Assembly: GCA_001799575.1 (NCBI GenBank)
Contig: MGTT01000016.1
Location: forward strand, 124,001-188,000
Reading direction: 5' to 3'
Source: Elusimicrobia bacterium GWA2_56_46
GTDB lineage: Bacteria; Elusimicrobiota; Elusimicrobia; Elusimicrobiales; UBA9959
Length of the DNA: 64,000 nucleotides
Shown here: in pieces, positions 49,372 through 56,853 of the stretch
Layout: every line of letters begins with the position of its first letter
Position numbering within the stretch: the stretch's first letter is position 1
Notes under the pieces: model-generated
What the model saw: only the letters and a program-made list of their open reading frames with translations
Databases searched by the model: none
What the model was told of the DNA's origin: nothing
Program-made: the position numbers and the translations under genes

Positions 49372-52300
49372 ATGTTAAGGGGAAACGCTGCCTGGATCCG
49401 GCGGAGGGTGGTTATACCGTTGCTGGCGTGTTGTTTTGCGCCGGCCGCCGGGCATTGTTTAACGCCTTCTAACGTGCAGTTTACCGGCTCCTCCACGGAT
49501 ACCGCGTCCTTATCCTGGGATCTGGACACGCCCGGGACGGAAGCCCCGCTGATGGTCATCTCCACCGCGCCTGACTTCAGCGTGGCGTTTTCGTCGGTCA
49601 CCGGCGCCCTGGGCGCCCAGACCACGGCGTATTATGGTCTGACGCCCAACGCCACCTGGTTTTTTAAGGTGAAAGTTTCAACCGAACCCGATGCCGCCTA
49701 CTCCGCGCCGGTCTCCACCATTACGGATCCTAATCCGCCGGTAAATCCGCTGATAACAGGCGTTTACTCCTCCAGCATCTCCGTCTCCTGGTCGGACGCC
49801 GGCAATAGCCCGGGATCCGTGTATCTGGCCCGGGCGGCGCAGGACGAAGCTTTTGAAGTGGAACTTGTTTCCACTCTGACCGTCGCGGGGTCGTATGTTT
49901 TTGAAGGGCTTGACCTTAATACCACCTATTATATCCGCGCGCGGACCGTCGGCTTTTCCGGCGTCGAGACCGCCGACGCCGGGTTCGGCTCCACAATAAC
50001 GCTCTCCGCCCAGCCTGTTTCTCCGTCGTACGCCGCGGTTTATTCCAGCGGCGTCCTGCTTTCCTGGGATCCGAACGGGAACCTGGCCGGCACCAGGTAC
50101 GAAGTCCGGATTTCCAGCGACGATTTTCTGACGCTGAATTATTCCTCGTTCCCAGCGGCGCCGTCGCTGGCCGCCTACGGCCTTGCTCCCAACACCACAT
50201 ATTATTTTAAAACAGCCTCGTTGAATTCGGCCGGGGCAGCCTCCGCGTATACGGTATTCCCGTCCACGCTGACCAGGGCGAATGTCCCGGAGCCCCACTC
50301 GTCGGGAAGCTTTGCCTCGGCGACATCCGATACCGTGGAGCTTCGCTGGCTCCAGAATTCCAATCCGGCCTATACGGAGTATTTTCTGCATGTGTCTTCC
50401 TCCCCGGATTTTCAGGGCCAGGAATACGGGGCGGGAACCTGGGCCGCCTGGACGTCGCTCGTTTCCGTGACACCCCTGGATGCCGGCGTCACTTTCTATT
50501 TCGAGGTTAAAGCCCGGGATGCGTTGTCAAGGGAGACGGCCTGGCTGGTTCTTGGCGCCACGAAGACTCTTACCGGGGCGGACACGATCCCTCCGTCCGT
50601 GATAGATCTGCAGGGCGGGGATGATGTTTTGCGGGGAGCGGCGGGCGGATACTATAGAGTTCATTTCTCCGATCTGGGCTCGGGACTTTCCAGATTTGAG
50701 GTAAAGCTGTCCACTTCCCAGAACCTGGCGGGGACGCCGCTGACCGGCTGGACCGAGGTCGTCACCGACATAAACGCCCAGAGTTACGAGACGGACTGGC
50801 AGCTTCCTGAGGCGGTTTTTCAGACTATAACCGAAGGCGTTACGGCTTACGCCTCGGTGCGGGTCTATGACCTGGCCTCCACGCCCAACGTCACGGTGTC
50901 CACGGATGTTTTTTATGTCATCCGGGATACCACGCCCCCCGTTATCGTGAACGGCGCCGTGTCCCCGTCGGGCTGGCAGAGTTCCGATCCCGGACCGTTC
51001 AACGTGGACTTTTCCGACGCGCGTTCCGGGCTGGCGCTCATACAGTACAGCGCCGCCTATTCCGCCGGCGCGGCCGACGCCTCGGTGCTGGGCTGGACCG
51101 ATATAGATACGCTGGTTTCCTCCGGGACATATACCGCGGACTGGAGCGTGGATTTTCAGGCGCTGTCAGGAGGCGCGACCAATTACATCAGCGTCCGCGC
51201 GGCGGACGCGGCCGGGAATTTTACTACGCTGGCTGATGCGTTCAAGATCCTGAAGATCGCCGGAGGTCCGGGAGTAGCGTTCGCTTCTCCGTCCGCCGCC
51301 TATGTCTCCACGGCGGCGGCGCTGTCAGGTTCGGCTTCCGGAGGAAGCGAGGGGATAGCGGTAAGTTATGTAGAGGTCTGGTTGAAAGAACTGGCCGGCG
51401 GGAAGTATTACGACGGCGCGGGCGGTTTCTCCGCGGGCGCGCCGGTCTGGCTCAGGGCGGCCGGCGGACAGGTCTGGAGCCTGAATGTCGCCACTTTCGG
51501 GCTTGTCAATCTATCCTCCTATACCGCGGTGGCCAGGGCGAAGGATACTCTGGACCGCTATTCGCTTACCTACGCCACCGCTGCGTTCACGCTGGATCAG
51601 GACGCGCCGTCGGTAGCTCTTTCCTCACCGGCCGCGCTCTCCACGGTTTATGCCCTGGACGCGATAACCGGTACCGCCGGCGACGCGGGCAGCGGTCCCG
51701 CCCAGGCGGGGATAAGCGTTAAACGGCTTATTGACGGGAAGTGGTGGAATTTCTTAAGCCGGGGGTGGGACACTGCGCAGTCTTCCAGCTTTACCGCGGT
51801 TTCCGGGGGGGGCTGGACTTTCCTTCCCGACGTTTATCTGAGCGGCAATATGCTGAGCGGCTACGATTATTTTGTTACGGCCTGCGCCGCGGACGCGGCG
51901 GCCCCCGCCAATCTTTCCGCTTTCGGCCTGGCCGGTTCCACTTTTACTTTTGTGGACGCCACGCCTCCCGGACAGACGGTGCAGGTTTCGGCTTCCACCA
52001 GTTCCGTGTCCGTCCCTCCCGGCAGGCTGCGCGTCACCTGGGTCTTTCCCGGGGACGACGGCGGGACCGGGCTGCTGGGGATGGGCGAGTTCGCCGTCAA
52101 ATACGCCACGTTTACCGGGTTCGACTACAGCACTGCTTCGGCCCAGGTGCTTATCGCCACCGCGTCGGTTCCGGCGGGAAGCACGCAGGTGTATCTTATA
52201 TCCGGGCTTGCCAATTCCGCGAGTTACTACCTCAGGCTCTGGACTAAGGACGACGCCGGTTTCTGGTCGGCGGCCTCTCCGGAGTTCGCCGGCCTGGCGG

Positions 52301-53148
52301 GAGAAGGCCTGCCCGACGCGATCGCGGGCCATGTGCGAACCTCCCCCGGACAGGGTATAACCGGCGTGCTGGTGGAAGCGTTCAACGCTTCAGGCGCCGC
52401 CGCCCGGACGGCGTATACCGTAGACGACGGGAGCGGGAGTTTTACGGCGTACGGCCTCGACGCGGGGGTGTACAGGGTGCAGGTTACCTGGGTGGAGGAC
52501 GGGATAGCCAGCTCAGTTTCCAAAGATGGTATTCCGGTGGGCTATGCCGACGCGGATTTCACCCTTTCCGTGACCTATACGCTGGCAAGCGTCTCCGGAG
52601 TAATACCGGCAACAACTCGCAGGTCGCAGGTCACAAGTCACAGGTCGGAGGCGATCGGTTATAGCGGGGTTGCGTTATATCAGCAGGGTAGGCGCGTGGC
52701 GGCAGTGGAGGCGGAGTATGACGGAAGTTTTAAAATAGCGAATCTGCTGCCCGGTGATTATGAACTCAGGGCGCCCGGCATGGCGCCGCTCCCGGTGCGG
52801 CTGAGGAGCGGGGAAAACCTTGTGGTAAAACCGCTCGGCGAACTTCTGGCGGAGGATTCCCTTTACGCATATCCGGATCCGGCCCGGACCTGGGTGAAGT
52901 TCCGTTTCAGAACCGATGACTTGTCGGTTAAAAAAGAATTAAGCGTTTTCAACGTGGCGGGTCTTCTGGTAAAAAGGGTTCGCGGCGACGACCCGGGCTG
53001 GATCGGTACGGGGAATCCCTATGAGTTCCGCTGGAATTTTTCCGGTTCGGATCCTGCGCCAGGAGTTTATTTTTACAAACTCAACGTGAAGTCGCAAACC
53101 ACCGGAAAGAGCCGGGTTAAGACGGGTAAGTTCGCGGTGATACGTTAA
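49372..53148 (+). CDS. Giant secreted Fn3-repeat protein with C-terminal sorting-like domain
   Basis: This 1258-residue protein has a basic signal peptide, MLRGNAAWIRRRVVIPLLACCFAPAAGHC. It holds at least four fibronectin type III-like repeats at the N-terminus (for example VSWSDAGNSPGSVYLARAA, YYFKTASLNSAGAASAYT). Ig-like/Big-type modules follow (DTTPPVIVNGAVSPSGWQSSDPG, AFASPSAAYVST), then a further Fn3 and a carboxypeptidase-regulatory-like domain (AIAGHVRTSPGQGITGVLVEAF). A FlgD/T9SS-like end domain closes it (LYAYPDPARTWVKFRFR, LSVFNVAGLLVKRVRG, APGVYFYKLNVKS). An in-frame 7-bp array encodes TRRSQVTSHRSEA near residue 1085. It is likely displayed outside the cell for adhesion or glycan binding. 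The second PorV gene lies in the same cluster. Confidence 0.85.
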   Translation: MLRGNAAWIRRRVVIPLLACCFAPAAGHCLTPSNVQFTGSSTDTASLSWDLDTPGTEAPLMVISTAPDFSVAFSSVTGALGAQTTAYYGLTPNATWFFKVKVSTEPDAAYSAPVSTITDPNPPVNPLITGVYSSSISVSWSDAGNSPGSVYLARAAQDEAFEVELVSTLTVAGSYVFEGLDLNTTYYIRARTVGFSGVETADAGFGSTITLSAQPVSPSYAAVYSSGVLLSWDPNGNLAGTRYEVRISSDDFLTLNYSSFPAAPSLAAYGLAPNTTYYFKTASLNSAGAASAYTVFPSTLTRANVPEPHSSGSFASATSDTVELRWLQNSNPAYTEYFLHVSSSPDFQGQEYGAGTWAAWTSLVSVTPLDAGVTFYFEVKARDALSRETAWLVLGATKTLTGADTIPPSVIDLQGGDDVLRGAAGGYYRVHFSDLGSGLSRFEVKLSTSQNLAGTPLTGWTEVVTDINAQSYETDWQLPEAVFQTITEGVTAYASVRVYDLASTPNVTVSTDVFYVIRDTTPPVIVNGAVSPSGWQSSDPGPFNVDFSDARSGLALIQYSAAYSAGAADASVLGWTDIDTLVSSGTYTADWSVDFQALSGGATNYISVRAADAAGNFTTLADAFKILKIAGGPGVAFASPSAAYVSTAAALSGSASGGSEGIAVSYVEVWLKELAGGKYYDGAGGFSAGAPVWLRAAGGQVWSLNVATFGLVNLSSYTAVARAKDTLDRYSLTYATAAFTLDQDAPSVALSSPAALSTVYALDAITGTAGDAGSGPAQAGISVKRLIDGKWWNFLSRGWDTAQSSSFTAVSGGGWTFLPDVYLSGNMLSGYDYFVTACAADAAAPANLSAFGLAGSTFTFVDATPPGQTVQVSASTSSVSVPPGRLRVTWVFPGDDGGTGLLGMGEFAVKYATFTGFDYSTASAQVLIATASVPAGSTQVYLISGLANSASYYLRLWTKDDAGFWSAASPEFAGLAGEGLPDAIAGHVRTSPGQGITGVLVEAFNASGAAARTAYTVDDGSGSFTAYGLDAGVYRVQVTWVEDGIASSVSKDGIPVGYADADFTLSVTYTLASVSGVIPATTRRSQVTSHRSEAIGYSGVALYQQGRRVAAVEAEYDGSFKIANLLPGDYELRAPGMAPLPVRLRSGENLVVKPLGELLAEDSLYAYPDPARTWVKFRFRTDDLSVKKELSVFNVAGLLVKRVRGDDPGWIGTGNPYEFRWNFSGSDPAPGVYFYKLNVKSQTTGKSRVKTGKFAVIR
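52614..52651. repeat. Five 7-bp repeats (AGGTCRC class) inside the Fn3 protein gene
   Basis: AACTCGC, AGGTCGC, AGGTCAC, AAGTCAC and AGGTCGG are read in frame between two beta modules. The charged peptide RRSQVTSHRSE is unlike the surrounding low-charge, Ala/Ser/Thr-rich protein. Confidence 0.85.
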
Positions 53149-53153
53149 CGGCC

Positions 53154-53188
53154 AGTAGTTAGTGATCAGTAGATAGTGGTCAGTGGGA
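53154..53188. repeat. Five 7-bp repeats (AGTGATC class) between surface-protein genes
   Basis: AGTAGTT, AGTGATC, AGTAGAT, AGTGGTC and AGTGGGA fill the gap between two co-directional genes. The last unit supplies GGGAG, the ribosome-binding site for the next gene, and a spurious GTG start. Confidence 0.85.
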
Positions 53189-53196
53189 GATTTAAA

Positions 53197-54930
53197 ATGA
53201 AAAAAACATGGTTAAGTCTATTTTTGTGCGCCTGTCCGGCGGGGGCCGCTTACGCGGGGAATCTTACGGGCCATGTCATTTCGGTCGTGGACGCCGGAGG
53301 AAATATTCGCGCCACATATTCCAATTCAGAAACCATTACCCTCAGGCAGCAGGTAAATAACGCCGTCCAGGGCACGGGAATGATCAATTTCACGTTCAGG
53401 ATCTTTAACCCCGGCGGCGTCGAGGCTTTCACGCACACCGGCAACGCGGCGCCGGGCACGCCCGGCCTCAGCCAGACCCAGCTCTCCGGCGTGGCTGTTT
53501 CGCGTTTTTATTCCACCCCCGGGCAGTACACTTTCCGGGGAGAGGCTTCCCTGGACGGGGAAACCTCCGCTCCGACCGGCGTCAACTTCACCATTTCCTC
53601 GCCCAACATCACGCTCATTTATCCGCCTTCCGGCGCCGCCGGGCTTGCCGACACGCCGCTTATCTTCAGGTGGGTGGGCAGCGGAGCTTCCCAATACCGC
53701 ATTACCGTGGCTGAGAACGCCGGGCTTTATAACCCGGTGCATCAGTCCATCAACTCGGGGGAAACCCTGTTCAGCTATCCGCAGAATCCCTCCAATCCCA
53801 GGGAACAGCTGGTTCCGCAGCAGGTTTATTACTGGAAAGTGGAGGGGCTGGACGCGGCGGGCAATACTATTTCGGAAAGCAATGTTTATAATTTTTCGCT
53901 CAGGAACCAGGCTTCTTCCCAGTCGCGCAATGTCAGCGTGACCGGTCTGGAGCTCGCCGCTCCGCTTTTGGACAGGACAGAACCGCTGAACTTCAAGGCC
54001 ACGATCTATAATTCCGGCAGCAGCGCCGAAACCAATATCGGGCTCAGGATGTCGCTCGGAGGCATCAGCGCCCAGGATTCTCCCAAACAGATCCAGACCC
54101 TGACTTCCGGCGAGCGTAAAGAAGTGTCTTTTACCGCCTTTATGCCTTCTGACCAGGAAACCAGCCTGGCTGTCGCCTGCGTGGATATCTTCGACGACAA
54201 TCTTGCCGACAACTGTAAGACGAAATTGATAGCTAAAGATAGCGGCGGCCCCCCCGCGTCCGGAGGGCCTTCCAAAAAACTGAGCTATGACGAACTCTGG
54301 GCGGAACTGACAAAACGGCTGGGACCGGACGCGCTCAAGGCGCTTGAGGGTTATACGTTCCAGACCATAGAGTGCGGCAACTGCTCGGGTTCCGAACTTA
54401 ATGATCTTCTGGCGGCCCTGATCAGCGGCGACGCCACGCTGACCGGCGCCAGCATAAGCGAAACCGGCGGCGCGGCCGCGGCCCCGTCCGCGCAGACCGG
54501 CCGGGGGACGGCGGAGACCGCGGGCGCGGAAGAGGCGCCGGGAATGGATCTGGAGATCATTAAACCGTCGGCTCTCCAGGATGAATGGACGGGGTACGCG
54601 GCGGCTTTCTCGGAAAAAGAGGCCTCCACTTTTGTCGTTACCGGAAAAAAAGAATGGAAAAAATTATGGCAGTCCCTGTCCGGGGCCGAACTCCCCGACG
54701 TGGATTTCCCGGAGAAAATGGTTCTTGGCATAGTTTCCGCCTCCCGCGACAGGGCCGAGACGATACGCATTCTTTCCAGGCGGCGGACCGAGGAAGGGCT
54801 TATGGTGGATTATTATTTCATACAGGCCTCCAAAGAGAAAGAGATCCCGGCCGCGGCCTATATCCTTAAGGTCGTGGGCAGGGAGGCTGGTAAGGTAAAT
54901 TTCAGGAGACTGGATATTGGCGCGAAGTAA
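53197..54930 (+). CDS. Secreted protein with Ig-like, CARDB-like and PrcB-like domains
   Basis: Start 53197 gives 577 residues and signal peptide MKKTWLSLFLCACPAGAAYA. The first domain (NLTGHVISVVDAGGNIRATYSN) is a beta module. An Fn3/Ig-like domain (ITLIYPPSGAAGLADTPLIFRWVGSG) is next, then a CARDB-type domain near 250-350 (LLDRTEPLNFKATIYNSGSSAETNIGLRMSLGG). A low-complexity linker (AAAPSAQTGRGTAETAGAEEAPG) follows. The last 120 residues resemble the PrcB C-terminal domain (FVVTGKKEWKKLWQSL, KMVLGIVSASRDRAETIRILS, AAAYILKVVGR). PrcB is a protease-complex subunit in spirochaetes; that link is tentative. The FecR gene follows after 28 bp. Confidence 0.75.
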   Translation: MKKTWLSLFLCACPAGAAYAGNLTGHVISVVDAGGNIRATYSNSETITLRQQVNNAVQGTGMINFTFRIFNPGGVEAFTHTGNAAPGTPGLSQTQLSGVAVSRFYSTPGQYTFRGEASLDGETSAPTGVNFTISSPNITLIYPPSGAAGLADTPLIFRWVGSGASQYRITVAENAGLYNPVHQSINSGETLFSYPQNPSNPREQLVPQQVYYWKVEGLDAAGNTISESNVYNFSLRNQASSQSRNVSVTGLELAAPLLDRTEPLNFKATIYNSGSSAETNIGLRMSLGGISAQDSPKQIQTLTSGERKEVSFTAFMPSDQETSLAVACVDIFDDNLADNCKTKLIAKDSGGPPASGGPSKKLSYDELWAELTKRLGPDALKALEGYTFQTIECGNCSGSELNDLLAALISGDATLTGASISETGGAAAAPSAQTGRGTAETAGAEEAPGMDLEIIKPSALQDEWTGYAAAFSEKEASTFVVTGKKEWKKLWQSLSGAELPDVDFPEKMVLGIVSASRDRAETIRILSRRRTEEGLMVDYYFIQASKEKEIPAAAYILKVVGREAGKVNFRRLDIGAK

Positions 54931-54958
54931 CCGGAAATAAAAAACGGAGGAATTATAT

Positions 54959-55693
54959 ATGAAACGCGGACAATGGAAGAGATCGGTGATGATAACGCTT
55001 GCGCTGCTGTTTGGGGCCTCGTGGCTGCCGGGCCGTGCCGCGGCGGCGGGCAGGGTCAACGCCATCGTGGTGTACGTGAGCGGCGACGTCCAGGTGAAGC
55101 GATCCGGGGGGAGCGCGTTCGAGCCTTTAGCCCTGAACGATATGCTTTACTTCGGAGATGAGGTTAAGACTGGTCCGTCCAGCCGGGCCTCCCTGGCCAC
55201 CAAAGGCGGCGCCGAGGTCCGGCTTAACGAGAACTCAACTTTCAACACCGACGCCCGCGCCGGGGCCAATGGAATGCTCCGCCTCAAGGTCGGCCAGCTC
55301 TGGACCAGAATGCTGCATAAGATGGCCAAGCTGGACGTCCGGACGCCTTCGGCTGTCTGCGCGGTCCGGGGAACCGAAGCCGACATAGAACAGCGGAGCC
55401 TGCTGACGGTCAAGGTGTACGAAGGCCATGTGGACGTGCAGAATTCTCTGGGCAGGCAGTCTCTGGCGGCCGGACAGATGAGCACGGTTTCAGGCGCCGG
55501 CGCGGCTCCCGCCGCGGCCAGGAAGATGGGCGCTTCCGATGTGGGGAATTGGCAGGAGGGCATTACGTCCAAGGATATGCAGAAATTTCTGGACAAGCTA
55601 AGCTCCGAGGCGGGCGGTGAGAAGAAGCTAAAACTTAAAATAGACAAAGACGGCAAAACCAAAGATGTTGAGATTAAGCTGAAGAAAAAGTAG
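54959..55693 (+). CDS. FecR-domain secreted protein
   Basis: This 244-residue protein has signal peptide MKRGQWKRSVMITLALLFGASWLPGRAAAA. A FecR domain fills about residues 35-165: VVYVSGDVQVKRSGGSAFEPLALNDMLYFGDEVKTGPSSRASLATKGGAEVRLNENSTF and LDVRTPSAVCAVRGTEADIE...VKVYEGHVDVQN. It lacks the membrane helix and anti-sigma part of FecR regulators, so it is more likely an envelope structural or sensor protein. The C-terminus is very lysine-rich (KKLKLKIDKDGKTKDVEIKLKKK). ACGGAGG before the start is a strong ribosome-binding site. It is flanked by the PrcB-like gene and the second PorV gene. Confidence 0.88.
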   Translation: MKRGQWKRSVMITLALLFGASWLPGRAAAAGRVNAIVVYVSGDVQVKRSGGSAFEPLALNDMLYFGDEVKTGPSSRASLATKGGAEVRLNENSTFNTDARAGANGMLRLKVGQLWTRMLHKMAKLDVRTPSAVCAVRGTEADIEQRSLLTVKVYEGHVDVQNSLGRQSLAAGQMSTVSGAGAAPAAARKMGASDVGNWQEGITSKDMQKFLDKLSSEAGGEKKLKLKIDKDGKTKDVEIKLKKK

Positions 55694-55731
55694 GGGCTAA
55701 AGGCTGATGTATTGCGGTCTATATGCGCGGG

Positions 55732-55795
55732 GATCCCCGCTCCTGTCCGTGTCTGCGGCAGAGCGGGGATCAGGAACCGGAAATATCGTTTTTTC
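55732..55795 (+). terminator. Terminator after the FecR gene
   Basis: GATCCCCGCTC (55732-55742) pairs with GAGCGGGGATC (55761-55771), followed within 25 nt by CGTTTTTTCTTC. It would separate the FecR transcript from the PorV copy 2 transcript. Confidence 0.65.
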
Positions 55796-55843
55796 TTCGG
55801 GATTTGGGTTGGCCGGCGAGGTATACTATGAGAGGCGAATTTT

Positions 55844-56794
55844 ATGATAAATCTGAATAAATTACGATCGGCTTTCCTCTTTTTCGGTATCCTCCCGCTT
55901 TTGTGCGGAAGCGGCAGCGCCGCCGAAAGTTCCGCCGCGCAATTCCTGAGTCTCGGTTTCGGAGCCAGGGCGCTGGGCATGGGAGAAGCTTTCACGGCGG
56001 CGGCGGACGATGTTTCGGCGGTATATTATAATCCCGCCGGGCTGGCCCGGCTGAAATCAGGCGCTGGAGAAGCGCTGATCTCCCATTCCTGGCATATCCA
56101 GGACACGGGGTTGACCCAGCTGGCTTACGCCCGCGGGAATACCGGATTTTCGCTTACCTATTTTTCTGCGGGGTCGCTGGAGGGGAGGGATGAGGCCGGG
56201 AATCTTAAGTCGGACTTTACGGCGGAGGATTTCGCTTTTTCCGGGGGGTACGCGGTAAAAGCCGGAAAGCTGTCCGCCGGCGCCGCTCTGAAAGCGGTCA
56301 GGCAAAGAATAAAGAGCAGCGCGGCTTCGGCTTTCTGCGCGGACGCCGGCCTGCTGTACGGTTTTGACGGGACGCCGGTCACTCTGGGCCTGTCCGTGTC
56401 CAATCTGGGGACGGAGGTGAAATTTGAGGACGAGAGTTTCCCGCTGCCGGTGGTCTACCGCGCCGGTCTCGCGGTGCGCACCGGCAGGGCATTTCCCGCG
56501 GTGCTGGCGGCGGAAGCGGATTTCCCCAACGATTCTTCCGCTATCTTCCGGATCGGCCTGGAATATACCGGGTTTGAGATTCTCGCGCTCCGGGCCGGCT
56601 ACAGGACGGCGCCCTCGTCCCAGCGGAACGCGATCCTGGGGAAAGGTTTCGGCGGCTCTTCGGGCCTGAACGAGCTTTACGGTTTTTTCATGGGTCTGGG
56701 GTTCGACCTGAAGTCCATGAAGCTTGATTACGCCCTGCTCCCCTACGGAGAACTGGGCAGTTCACACAGGTTCTCGGTGGGAATGCGGTTTTAA
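55844..56794 (+). CDS. PorV/PorQ-like (UPF0164) outer-membrane protein, copy 2
   Basis: This 316-residue protein has signal peptide MINLNKLRSAFLFFGILPLLCGSGSAA. The family block AAQFLSLGFGARALGMGEAFTAAADDVSAVYYNPAGLARL is almost the same as in copy 1 at 23.7 kb. Barrel strands run to the end, MKLDYALLPYGELGSSHRFSVGMRF, with a terminal Phe for BAM insertion and no extra tail, unlike copy 1. AGAGGCGA lies before the ATG, and TATACT lies 16 nt upstream of it. Its neighbours are all large secreted proteins. A role in moving or anchoring them is inferred by analogy with T9SS PorV. Confidence 0.9.
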   Translation: MINLNKLRSAFLFFGILPLLCGSGSAAESSAAQFLSLGFGARALGMGEAFTAAADDVSAVYYNPAGLARLKSGAGEALISHSWHIQDTGLTQLAYARGNTGFSLTYFSAGSLEGRDEAGNLKSDFTAEDFAFSGGYAVKAGKLSAGAALKAVRQRIKSSAASAFCADAGLLYGFDGTPVTLGLSVSNLGTEVKFEDESFPLPVVYRAGLAVRTGRAFPAVLAAEADFPNDSSAIFRIGLEYTGFEILALRAGYRTAPSSQRNAILGKGFGGSSGLNELYGFFMGLGFDLKSMKLDYALLPYGELGSSHRFSVGMRF

Positions 56795-56798
56795 AGGC

Positions 56799-56833
56799 AG
56801 TGATTAGTGAATAGTGAGTAGTGGTTAGAGACG
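56799..56833. repeat. Five 7-bp repeats (AGTGATT class) upstream of the fibre gene
   Basis: AGTGATT, AGTGAAT, AGTGAGT, AGTGGTT and AGAGACG fill the gap between PorV copy 2 and the fibre protein. They explain the 11 extra N-terminal residues in the ORF track. Confidence 0.85.
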
Positions 56834-56853
56834 GCGAAAAACGGGTACATCTT

